61,606 nt of DNA, from the NCBI GenBank assembly GCA_947470895.1, contig CANIVF010000020.1:1-61606 (forward strand). Direction: 5' to 3'. Source of the DNA: Bacteroidota bacterium (GTDB lineage Bacteria; Bacteroidota; Bacteroidia; Cytophagales; Cyclobacteriaceae). The notes beneath the pieces were generated by a model. It saw only the letters and a list, made by a program, of their open reading frames with translations. It made no database searches and was not told the DNA's origin. Each line of letters begins with the position of its first letter. Positions within the stretch are counted from its first letter, which is position 1. Position numbers and translations under genes: made by a program. Positions 35,944 through 43,272 of the stretch are shown here, one piece after another.

Positions 35944-36543
35944 ATGAAAAAATTCAGTTTGATACTTATATTTCTGTCAGTTGGTTTACTATCCTTTGCA
36001 CAGGATTTTGATAAAAATGTAGCTACCGCAAAATCAACTTATGCATCTGGCAACCTGCAGGATTCACGCTTCGCGATGGAACAAGCCCTTCGTGATCTTG
36101 ATATCGCCATCGGAAAAGAAATCTTAAAAGTGCTGCCCGTCAAATTAGGGTCATTGGCTGTCGTTGAAAAAGAGGACAATGTTACGGGCTCCGGAAGTTA
36201 TGTCGGCTTGTATGTAAACCGTCATTATGGTGCTAGTCCTAAAAGAGGCTCTATTGAAATTATCAACAACTCTCCGATGATCAATTCATTGAATGCTATC
36301 CTATCGATGCCTGTGATTGGTGGCATGATGCGCGATGAAAATCAAAAGATGGTAAAAATTCAGGGATACAAATCCATTCTCAACAAGCAGGTAAATTCCG
36401 ATACCGGAAAAACCAACTACGAATTACAAATACCGATGAACAACACATTGGTAACACTGAAAATAGATGATACGAACGAAGGTGAAATCACCGCTGCGGC
36501 CAATGCGATTCCGCTGGCCAAGATTGTTCAGATGGCCCAATAA
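35944..36543 (+). CDS. Exported protein, function unknown (paralogue B)
   Basis: A 199-residue protein with the signal peptide MKKFSLILIFLSVGLLSFAQ. The mature protein is essentially one copy of the domain seen at the C-terminus of the preceding gene: KSTYASGNLQDSRFAMEQAL matches AAYKKNSYGEARYSVQQAML, and later GYKSILNKQVNSDTGKTNYEL matches GYRAVIEYSEGSGYTLSV. No catalytic residues stand out. A terminator follows. Confidence 0.78.
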   Translation: MKKFSLILIFLSVGLLSFAQDFDKNVATAKSTYASGNLQDSRFAMEQALRDLDIAIGKEILKVLPVKLGSLAVVEKEDNVTGSGSYVGLYVNRHYGASPKRGSIEIINNSPMINSLNAILSMPVIGGMMRDENQKMVKIQGYKSILNKQVNSDTGKTNYELQIPMNNTLVTLKIDDTNEGEITAAANAIPLAKIVQMAQ

Positions 36544-36563
36544 TTCGTGACTGATAGTCGACT

Positions 36564-36587
36564 AAGGAGCCTAAGGGCTCCTTTTTA
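36564..36587 (+). terminator. Rho-independent terminator after the paralogue pair
   Basis: AAGGAGCC (36564-36571) pairs with GGCTCCTT (36576-36583) around a 4-nt loop and runs into TTTTT. It ends the two-gene transcript before the metallo-hydrolase gene. Confidence 0.8.
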
Positions 36588-36614
36588 ATTTAATAACTCT
36601 TTGAAAACTTTCGG

Positions 36615-37649
36615 ATGATTGCAATCCTAACCCTGGCACTGTTCGTAACAGGCTCATTCATTATAATAGGCATGCTGATTTCCGCTCCGACCTATAGCGG
36701 TCGTCTATCCGATCATTTTGATGGAAAGAAATTCATCAATCCTGGCAACGCACAGGCGAAAGGATTACTGGATGTATTTCAATGGATGATGAAACGCCAG
36801 CAAGGACCATGGACTGAAAAGAAGGAATCCGCTTACGGTGAAAAACCTCAATCAATCATCACGCAAGGAGTGAAGATTACATTTGTGAATCATTCTACAT
36901 TTTTAATTCAGATTGACGGAAAAAATATTCTTACTGATCCGGTTTGGAGTGAGCGCACCAGTCCATTTCAATTTGCCGGGCCTAAGCGCATGAATCAACC
37001 GGGCATTCGGTTCGAAGATTTGCCCAGGATTGATTTCATCATCCTCAGTCATAATCATTATGATCACCTCGACATCAAGACTGTAAAAAACATTTATAGA
37101 ATCCATCAACCCAACATAATTACTCCGCTGGGATTAAAATCATTTTTGGATGAACATCATATAACATCGGCTACCGATATGGATTGGTGGCAAGAGGTTT
37201 CTCTTTCTGATTCGCTCACTATTCAATCGGTGCCCGCGCAACATTTTTCAGGGCGAGGGATCATCGATCGTGATGCAACATTATGGTGTGGCTATGTGAT
37301 CAGGAATGATCAACGAACTATTTATTTCGCTGGTGATACCGGTTATAACCCTATTACATTTAAAGAGATTGGAAAGCGGTGTGTTCCTATTTCTGTCGCA
37401 CTTATTCCCATCGGAGCTTTTAAACCCGCCTGGTTTATGTCACCCATACATTGCTCACCGGCCGAGGCTGTTCAAATTCATTTGGATGTGCATGCATCAC
37501 AAAGTATCGCTACACATTTTGGAACATTCCCGCTGGCGGATGATGGCAAAGATGAACCAACCGTTGAATTGACTAAAGCCATGAGTGAAGCGAAGCTTGA
37601 CACAGAAACGTTTCTGGCCTTGAAAGAAGGTGAGGGAAGGCTGTTTTAA
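36615..37649 (+). CDS. MBL-fold metallo-hydrolase (NAPE-PLD/UlaG-like), membrane-anchored
   Basis: A 344-residue metallo-beta-lactamase-fold hydrolase. The metal motif is LSHNHYDHLD (HxHxDH), a later metal Asp lies in IYFAGDTGYNP, and a late His is in IATHFGTFPLADDG. The N-terminal 25 residues (MIAILTLALFVTGSFIIIGMLIS) form an uncleaved-looking membrane anchor. The PTYSGRLSDHFDGKKFINP and TDPVWSERTSPFQFAGPKR segments are typical of the NAPE-phospholipase D-like group that acts on lipid or other phosphodiesters. The natural substrate is unknown. Confidence 0.9.
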   Translation: MIAILTLALFVTGSFIIIGMLISAPTYSGRLSDHFDGKKFINPGNAQAKGLLDVFQWMMKRQQGPWTEKKESAYGEKPQSIITQGVKITFVNHSTFLIQIDGKNILTDPVWSERTSPFQFAGPKRMNQPGIRFEDLPRIDFIILSHNHYDHLDIKTVKNIYRIHQPNIITPLGLKSFLDEHHITSATDMDWWQEVSLSDSLTIQSVPAQHFSGRGIIDRDATLWCGYVIRNDQRTIYFAGDTGYNPITFKEIGKRCVPISVALIPIGAFKPAWFMSPIHCSPAEAVQIHLDVHASQSIATHFGTFPLADDGKDEPTVELTKAMSEAKLDTETFLALKEGEGRLF

Positions 37650-37673
37650 AAGACCGCTTACAAAAAATTTGTA

Positions 37674-37702
37674 TTGATTCGGATATTCATCTTGTAACTT
37701 GC
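37674..37702 (+). promoter_or_regulatory. Promoter of first exported RidA gene
   Basis: TTG at 37674-37676 and TAACTTGC at 37695-37702 are 18 nt apart, followed by TTTAAA. The same arrangement is repeated before the second RidA gene, so the duplication appears to have carried the promoter with it. Confidence 0.4.
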
Positions 37703-37719
37703 TTTAAAGCCTATGGCTC

Positions 37720-38244
37720 ATGAAAAGATTTATCACATTATTTCTATTTACTTTCATAGCAAATTGGGCTGCCGCTCAGCAAAAAATTGACTACGATAAA
37801 AAGCTAAAAGAATTAGGCATAGCGTTGATCACTCCAGCGAAACCCGTTGCTAATTATGTAAAAATGGTGCGCACAGGCAATCTGCTTTACCTGGCTGGGG
37901 ATGGTCCATGGCGTGCCGATGGATCGTATGTTACAGGTAAGGTTGGCGTTGATCTTTCTGTCGAGCAAGGCTATGAAGCCGCAAAGCAAACTGGTATTTC
38001 CATTATCTCTACCCTAAAGGCTGAACTTGGCGATTTAAACAAAGTAAAACGCATCGTAAAAGTATTGGGCATCGTCAATTGCGCTAGTTCATTTACTGAT
38101 CAACCCAAAGTAATCAATGGCTTCTCCGACTTGATAGTCGCTGTGTTTGGTGATAAAGGAAAGCATGCCCGCTCCGCAGTTGGAATGAGTTCTTTACCCA
38201 TGAACACTTCTGTAGAGATTGAAGTTATTGTTGAAGTTGAATAA
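37720..38244 (+). CDS. RidA/YjgF-family protein with signal peptide (copy 1)
   Basis: A 174-residue protein whose first 19 residues (MKRFITLFLFTFIANWAAA) form a signal peptide; cleavage before QQ is likely. The rest is a RidA-type domain of the longer Atu1372-like subgroup: LAGDGPWRADG, a core VGVDLSVEQGYEAAKQTGISII, LGDLNKVKRIVKVLG, and HARSAVGMSSLP, where the Arg matches the substrate-binding Arg of RidA. Cytosolic RidA deaminates reactive enamines; export would put this protein in the periplasm, where that role is uncertain. It is in tandem with a close paralogue. Confidence 0.88.
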   Translation: MKRFITLFLFTFIANWAAAQQKIDYDKKLKELGIALITPAKPVANYVKMVRTGNLLYLAGDGPWRADGSYVTGKVGVDLSVEQGYEAAKQTGISIISTLKAELGDLNKVKRIVKVLGIVNCASSFTDQPKVINGFSDLIVAVFGDKGKHARSAVGMSSLPMNTSVEIEVIVEVE

Positions 38245-38275
38245 ACAATTATGAGACGGAATGGCACTCTTCTTG

Positions 38276-38307
38276 TTTGGATTAAAAGTTACATAAAACT
38301 AAATTGC
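38276..38307 (+). promoter_or_regulatory. Promoter of second exported RidA gene
   Basis: TTTG at 38276-38279 and TAAATTGC at 38300-38307 are 20 nt apart, again followed by TTTAAA. The -7 region is nearly the same as before the first RidA gene, which supports a real conserved promoter. Confidence 0.42.
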
Positions 38308-38322
38308 TTTAAATAAACTACT

Positions 38323-38844
38323 ATGAAAAAACTACTTGCCCTTTTTGTGTTTGCTTTGGTTGCCAACATTTCCATGGCTCAAAAAATTGATTTCGATAAA
38401 AAGTTGAAAGAACTTGGTATCGAGTTGTCTACTCCAACAAAACCGATCGCTAATTATGTAAAAGCTGTTCGTGTTGGCAATCTTCTTTACTTGTCTGGCC
38501 ATGGCCCCGACAAAGCTGATGGATCAAAGATTACCGGAAAAGTAGGTGCCGGCATGACCATCGAACAAGGATATGAATCAGCAAAACAAACTGGCATATC
38601 CATACTTTCTACACTCAAAGCTGAATTAGGAGATCTCAATAAAGTAAAACGTGTTGTTAAAGTATTGGGCATGGTCAATTGTACCGATACCTTTGCTGAT
38701 CAACCCAAAGTAATCAATGGTTTCTCTGATCTGATGGTTGCCGTGTTTGGAGATAAAGGAAAACATGCCCGTTCCGCTGTTGGAATGAATTCACTTCCTG
38801 GAAACATCACCACCGAAATTGAAATCATTGTTGAAGTGGAGTAG
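38323..38844 (+). CDS. RidA/YjgF-family protein with signal peptide (copy 2)
   Basis: A 173-residue close paralogue of the preceding gene with a signal peptide MKKLLALFVFALVANISMAQ. Most of the mature protein is identical or conservatively changed (KIDFDKKLKELGIELSTPTK, VGAGMTIEQGYESAKQTGIS, HARSAVGMNSLPGN). Both copies keep the core Arg. Differences concentrate around the ligand pocket and C-terminus (GDGPWRADGSY versus GHGPDKADGSK), so the two may prefer different ligands. A strong terminator follows. Confidence 0.88.
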   Translation: MKKLLALFVFALVANISMAQKIDFDKKLKELGIELSTPTKPIANYVKAVRVGNLLYLSGHGPDKADGSKITGKVGAGMTIEQGYESAKQTGISILSTLKAELGDLNKVKRVVKVLGMVNCTDTFADQPKVINGFSDLMVAVFGDKGKHARSAVGMNSLPGNITTEIEIIVEVE

Positions 38845-38870
38845 TAACCCATTCTAAAACTTTAGCTTCC

Positions 38871-38906
38871 AGAAAAGGCATAAGGAATATCTTATGCCTT
38901 TTCTGC
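38871..38906 (+). terminator. Rho-independent terminator after the RidA genes
   Basis: A perfect 14-bp stem (AGAAAAGGCATAAG at 38871-38884, CTTATGCCTTTTCT at 38891-38904) with a 6-nt loop. The right arm is itself T-rich. It is placed 27 bp after the second RidA gene. Confidence 0.8.
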
Positions 38907-38940
38907 GTTTACAACCTAATTGCTATCTTTACAATCCTTT

Positions 38941-39261
38941 ATGATAGACCGCAACTTCATATTCTTGCTAAGTACCCTGCTGCTCATAGCCGTGAGCTAT
39001 GTGCAAGTCTTTCATAAAATTTCAAACCAGCAGAGTCTTTTAGTAGAGTTTAACGATGACTTCAGTGATAATGCCGAAGAAGGCGAAAAATCTACTGAAG
39101 AAAATGCGCGCGAGACAGATCAAGATGAAGATCCTTTTAATCTTGCCGAAATGACGATGCTCGCTTCATCTAATTACCTGGCTCCCTCCAAAAATGAAAA
39201 TTATTTCTTCGGTCATTTCGGCTACTATCCAGAAATAGTTTCTCCACCGCCTCAGGTTTAA
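38941..39261 (+). CDS. Small membrane-anchored acidic protein, unknown
   Basis: A 106-residue protein from the ATG at 38941. It has one N-terminal membrane segment (FIFLLSTLLLIAVSYVQVF) followed by a strongly acidic region (DDFSDNAEEGEKSTEENARETDQDEDP) and an aromatic, proline-rich end. It lies 69 bp before the SulP transporter gene and may be co-transcribed with it. I recognise no family. Confidence 0.65.
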   Translation: MIDRNFIFLLSTLLLIAVSYVQVFHKISNQQSLLVEFNDDFSDNAEEGEKSTEENARETDQDEDPFNLAEMTMLASSNYLAPSKNENYFFGHFGYYPEIVSPPPQV

Positions 39262-39330
39262 AACATTTTCGCTGCAAGCCGTCTAGCACTTGCCTATGTT
39301 TTAGATTCTCTCTCTCAATTCAATTCATTT

Positions 39331-40866
39331 ATGAACGTAAGAAATTTCTGGTCATCGGATTTTCCATCCTCTGTGGTAGTATTTTTAGTCGCCTTGCCAC
39401 TTTGTTTAGGTGTTGCCCTTGCTTCTGGGGCTCCATTATTTTCAGGCCTCATTGCCGGTATTATAGGTGGAATTGTTATTGGTGCTTTAAGTGGTTCTTA
39501 TGTAAGCGTTAGTGGACCTGCGGCAGGCCTCACCACCATTGTAGCCGCTGCGATTTTAGATCTTGGATCGTTTCAGGCATTTTTATTAAGTGTTGTTTTG
39601 GCTGGCATAATTCAAATCGCTCTTGGTTTTGCCAAAGCAGGCAGCATCGGACATTTTATTCCCTCATCGGTAATCAAAGGAATGCTGGCCGCCATTGGCC
39701 TCATACTTATCTTAAAACAGATTCCCCATGCAGTGGGTTTTGATGAGGATTTTGAAGGTGATGAAAGTTTTTTTCAAGCCGATGGAAGAAATACGTTTTC
39801 AGAGATTCTTGCCTCACTGGAATATGTAAGCCCCGGTGCGATCGTGATTAGTGTGAGCTGCTTATTAATTATTATTTTATGGACTAAAAGTTTCTTTCAG
39901 CGCTTTCACTTTTTCAGATTGGTGCCTGCTCCGCTTGGGACCGTTGGTGCCGGTATTTTGCTCAACCTGCTCTTCAATTCTTTTTTCCCTGACCTCGCCA
40001 TTGAACAAAAGCATTTGGTTTCGATGCCTATATTACTAGGATCTTCTGATACAAGCTCCTTCTTCAGTTTTCCGGATTTTACACTCTGGGCCAATCCTAA
40101 AGTTTACATAGCTGCTATTACGATCGCTGTTGTTGCCAGTCTCGAAACGTTGTTGAGCATTGAAGCTTGCGATAAAATGGATCCATACCATCACATCACC
40201 CCTCTTAACCGTGAACTTAAAGCGCAGGGAGTTGGAAATTTAGTGTCAGGACTGTTGGGTGGTCTTCCTGTAACTTCTGTGATCGTAAGAAGTTCTGCTA
40301 ACATTAACGCTGGCGCAAAAACCAAGGCCTCTGCCATTTCTCACGGACTTATTTTACTGATTACGTTGTTGGCCATTCCAGGATTTCTGAATTTGATTCC
40401 GCTCTCCTGCCTGGCGGCCATTCTTCTTGTGGTTGGTTACAAGCTCACGAAAATTTCTTTGTATAAAGAAATGTATGCCAAAGGCATAAGTCAGTTCTAT
40501 CCTTTTATAATTACCGTAGTTGCCATCCTGTTTACCAATCTCTTGCAAGGTGTGTTTTTAGGAATTGCTGTTGCCTTGTTTTTTATTCTGAAAACAAATT
40601 TTCAACGTGCCGTAATTGCTGTTCACTCCGAAGATAACTACCTGATCAAATTTTCAAAGGATGTATCGTTCATGCATAAGGCATCCCTTCGCAATGCACT
40701 GGCAAATGTGCCTAACGATACACGGTTACTCATTGATGGAAAAAAATCACACTTCATGGATGATGATATTATTGAAACCATTGAAGATTTTATTCAGATA
40801 GCAAAGATTAAAAATATTGAGATTGAAATTATCGGAATTAAGACCAAAGAAAAAACTGTGAACTAA
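39331..40866 (+). CDS. SulP-family anion transporter, likely bicarbonate
   Basis: A 511-residue SulP (SLC26-type) transporter with 10 or more membrane segments. Family markers are [25 protein letters not shown], the VSGPAAGLT motif, [22 protein letters not shown], and [26 protein letters not shown]. The C-terminal 70 residues are a short STAS-like domain ([24 protein letters not shown]). SulP proteins move sulfate, bicarbonate or other anions. The carbonic anhydrase gene 7 bp downstream strongly suggests bicarbonate, as in BicA-type systems; that is inference from coupling. Confidence 0.92.
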   Translation: MNVRNFWSSDFPSSVVVFLVALPLCLGVALASGAPLFSGLIAGIIGGIVIGALSGSYVSVSGPAAGLTTIVAAAILDLGSFQAFLLSVVLAGIIQIALGFAKAGSIGHFIPSSVIKGMLAAIGLILILKQIPHAVGFDEDFEGDESFFQADGRNTFSEILASLEYVSPGAIVISVSCLLIIILWTKSFFQRFHFFRLVPAPLGTVGAGILLNLLFNSFFPDLAIEQKHLVSMPILLGSSDTSSFFSFPDFTLWANPKVYIAAITIAVVASLETLLSIEACDKMDPYHHITPLNRELKAQGVGNLVSGLLGGLPVTSVIVRSSANINAGAKTKASAISHGLILLITLLAIPGFLNLIPLSCLAAILLVVGYKLTKISLYKEMYAKGISQFYPFIITVVAILFTNLLQGVFLGIAVALFFILKTNFQRAVIAVHSEDNYLIKFSKDVSFMHKASLRNALANVPNDTRLLIDGKKSHFMDDDIIETIEDFIQIAKIKNIEIEIIGIKTKEKTVN

Positions 40867-40873
40867 ATATCCT

Positions 40874-41518
40874 ATGAAAAAATACGAACAACTTCTCCTT
40901 CAAAACCGCGCGTGGGTTGAGCAGAAACTACAGGAAGATAAAGACTTCTTTAATCGTTTGGCAAACGTGCAAACACCCGAATTTCTTTGGATCGGCTGTG
41001 CCGATAGCCGCGTTCCTGCCAACGAAATCACCGGAACAAATCCTGGTGAAGTATTCGTGCACCGCAACATTGCCAACATGGTGGTACACTCCGATATGAA
41101 CATGCTTAGTGTATTAGACTATGCGGTGAATGTACTGGAAGTAAAACACGTTATCGTGTGCGGGCACTATGGTTGTGGAGGCATCAAAGCAGCCATGATC
41201 AACAAACAAATCGGACTGATTGATAATTGGATCCGTCACATCAAGGATGTTTATCGGATGCATCAGGATGAACTGGAAGCCATTGACGATATGAAGATGA
41301 GGCAAGATCGACTCACCGAACTCAACGTAATCGAGCAGGTATATGATCTAGGCAAAACTTCCATCATCCAGAATGCCTGGCAAAAACGCGGTGGTCCGTA
41401 TGTGCATGGTTGGGTTTATGATGTGAGTAATGGCTTGATCAAAGATCTGAAAGTATCGATGCATGACGACTCTGAAATGCCCGATGTTTACCGATTTGAA
41501 AAGATGACAAAAGTCTAA
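40874..41518 (+). CDS. can: Beta-class carbonic anhydrase
   Basis: A 214-residue beta-carbonic anhydrase. Zinc ligands are Cys42 (GCADSR), His98 and Cys101 (CGHYGCGG), with the Asp44-Arg46 dyad in place. [11 protein letters not shown] and [19 protein letters not shown] are also canonical. It interconverts CO2 and bicarbonate in the cytoplasm. The start is 7 bp after the SulP stop, so the two are co-translated and probably act together in inorganic carbon supply for carboxylases. Confidence 0.95.
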   Translation: MKKYEQLLLQNRAWVEQKLQEDKDFFNRLANVQTPEFLWIGCADSRVPANEITGTNPGEVFVHRNIANMVVHSDMNMLSVLDYAVNVLEVKHVIVCGHYGCGGIKAAMINKQIGLIDNWIRHIKDVYRMHQDELEAIDDMKMRQDRLTELNVIEQVYDLGKTSIIQNAWQKRGGPYVHGWVYDVSNGLIKDLKVSMHDDSEMPDVYRFEKMTKV

Positions 41519-41540
41519 CGTATCCATCAGTGCTCCATAG

Positions 41541-41576
41541 AAAGGTCATCTTGGTTACTCAGGATGACCTTTTTTA
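41541..41576 (+). terminator. Rho-independent terminator after carbonic anhydrase
   Basis: AAAGGTCATC (41541-41550) pairs with GATGACCTTT (41563-41572) around a 12-nt loop and is followed by TTTT. It separates the SulP/carbonic anhydrase transcript from the sigma-factor operon. Confidence 0.82.
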
Positions 41577-41605
41577 TATTATTTCAAAAACTAAAAAATT
41601 CAAAT

Positions 41606-41634
41606 AGGGGTAAAAGATCATTCAGTTGTCATAA
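41606..41634 (+). promoter_or_regulatory. Possible ECF-type (autoregulated) promoter
   Basis: AGGGGTA (41606-41612) followed about 13 nt later by TTGTCATAA (41626-41634) resembles the GGGGTA...CGTC-type promoters that ECF factors of FecR-linked systems use in Bacteroidota. The match rests on recollection of that pattern. A weak TAAATTGC lies further down at 41654-41661. Confidence 0.35.
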
Positions 41635-41678
41635 CCTCAAAGCCTTAAAACCGTAAATTGCACTGAATACTATCAAGA

Positions 41679-42260
41679 GTGGTGGATTTATTGGAAAAAC
41701 AGGCTTTGGAAACAATCCAGTCGGGCAACGAAAGTGCTTTTGAGATGATATTTAAAGCCTATTACCAACCTTTGTGTCGCTACGCATATTCTTTTCTTTC
41801 CGATAAGGAAGAAGCCGAAGAAGTGGTTCAATCTGCTTTTATCACGGTGTGGGAAAAACGAAAGCGCATTGATATTCAAACCTCATTTAAGTCTTACCTC
41901 TATCGCATGGTGCGCAACGGCTGCCTCAACGTGATTAAACACGAAAAGGTGAAGCAACAATATGTTGCTCATGAACTAGCGGTAACCGAAGTGTCACACG
42001 AATCTGTTTCGCAAAAAGTATATGCCACCGAATTAGAAATGAAAATTACGGAAGCGATGAAGGCATTACCAGAACAATGTCGCCTGGTGTTTCAACTAAG
42101 TCGATTTGAAGAATTGAAATATCAGGAGATTGCCGATCAACTTAATATCTCCATAAAGACCGTGGAGAATCACATGGGCAAAGCTTTGAAGATCATGCGG
42201 GAACAATTGAAAGAGTATTTGCCTTTGTTTTTACTATTTATGAAAGACTTTATTGAATAA
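41679..42260 (+). CDS. ECF-family RNA polymerase sigma factor
   Basis: A 193-residue sigma-70-type ECF factor of the Bacteroidota FecI-like group. Region 2 is FKAYYQPLCRYAYSFLSDKEEAEEVVQSAFITVWEKR, and region 4 is LPEQCRLVFQLSRFEELKYQEIADQLNISIKTVENHM with its helix-turn-helix. The start is GTG (41679, or a second GTG three bases later); no ATG is available. It is followed directly by its FecR-type anti-sigma factor and an STN-domain protein, a complete signalling trio. Confidence 0.92.
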   Translation: MVDLLEKQALETIQSGNESAFEMIFKAYYQPLCRYAYSFLSDKEEAEEVVQSAFITVWEKRKRIDIQTSFKSYLYRMVRNGCLNVIKHEKVKQQYVAHELAVTEVSHESVSQKVYATELEMKITEAMKALPEQCRLVFQLSRFEELKYQEIADQLNISIKTVENHMGKALKIMREQLKEYLPLFLLFMKDFIE

Positions 42261-42282
42261 GGTGGGTCCTGTGTTGAACGAT

Positions 42283-43263
42283 ATGGACGATTTGATTGGC
42301 AAAGTATTAGCCGGAGAAGCTACTGCTCAGGAGAAGGAAACGGTTATGCTATGGAGAAAGCAACATGAAACTAACGAGAAGTATTTTAATCAACTCAACC
42401 ATATTTTTTATAAAGCCTCTGCTACCAATGTGCAGGTTGAATTCGATGCCGATGAAGCCTGGACTAAAGTAAAAGGTCAGCTTAACAAAAGTGAAGGCAA
42501 AGTTATTCCGATTTCAAGAGCCCCTTATTTCTCACCGCTTCGTGTTGCTGCTACGGTCTTTTTATTAGTTGCAATCAGTTTAACGATCTATCAGAAAACA
42601 GCCCCGCCAGTGCAAACTCTTGCCGTTGAATCAGAAACAACAACCAGGCAGGATACGCTACCTGATGGAAGTACTGCCTTCTTGAATAAAAAAACTGAGC
42701 TCCAATTTGAATACAACCCAAGAGAAAAAACACGAAAGGTAAAGTTGAAAGGCGAAGCCTACTTCAATGTAAAGCATCAAGAAGAAAAACCCTTCATCAT
42801 CGAAGCGGATGAAATCCGGGTGCGCGACATCGGTACCGAGTTTAATTTAAAGGCATATCCTGATAAAGACACCATCGAAATTATTGTCACCTATGGTGAG
42901 GTGCAATTTTATACGAAAGATGATCCGGGACTTAATTTGAAGGCCGGAGAAAAAGCCATCTACAGCAAGCGCACCAAAGAGTTTTACCGTATCGAAAAGC
43001 CAGACACCAATATGCTGGCTTACAAAACAAAAGTATTTAGCTTCAACAATACAGATCTCCGGTCGGTGGTCTTATTACTTAATGAAGTCTATAACTCCAA
43101 AATAATACTGGCCACCGAAGCGCTTTACGTATGCCGCCTTACTGCCAATTTTAAAGAAGACAATCCTGAAATAATTGCCGAAGTGATTGCCGAAACTATG
43201 GGATTGGAACTTACTAAAAAAGATGATCAGCTTATCCTGAGCGGGAAGGAATGCTACAATTAA
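42283..43263 (+). CDS. FecR-family anti-sigma factor
   Basis: A 326-residue inner-membrane anti-sigma factor. The ATG at 42283 (MDDLIGKVLAGEATAQE) is preferred; a TTG at 42253 would overlap the sigma gene by 8 bp. A cytosolic N-terminus of about 85 residues binds sigma and one membrane segment spans about residues 87-105 (VAATVFLLVAISLTIYQ). The periplasmic FecR domain (TLPDGSTAFLNKKTELQFEY, VKLKGEAYFNVKHQEEKPF) is followed by a C-terminal DUF4974 domain (VFSFNNTDLRSVVLLLNEVY). DUF4974/FecR pairs with an STN domain across the periplasm, matching the next gene. Confidence 0.92.
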   Translation: MDDLIGKVLAGEATAQEKETVMLWRKQHETNEKYFNQLNHIFYKASATNVQVEFDADEAWTKVKGQLNKSEGKVIPISRAPYFSPLRVAATVFLLVAISLTIYQKTAPPVQTLAVESETTTRQDTLPDGSTAFLNKKTELQFEYNPREKTRKVKLKGEAYFNVKHQEEKPFIIEADEIRVRDIGTEFNLKAYPDKDTIEIIVTYGEVQFYTKDDPGLNLKAGEKAIYSKRTKEFYRIEKPDTNMLAYKTKVFSFNNTDLRSVVLLLNEVYNSKIILATEALYVCRLTANFKEDNPEIIAEVIAETMGLELTKKDDQLILSGKECYN

Positions 43264-43272
43264 AGTTCTGGT

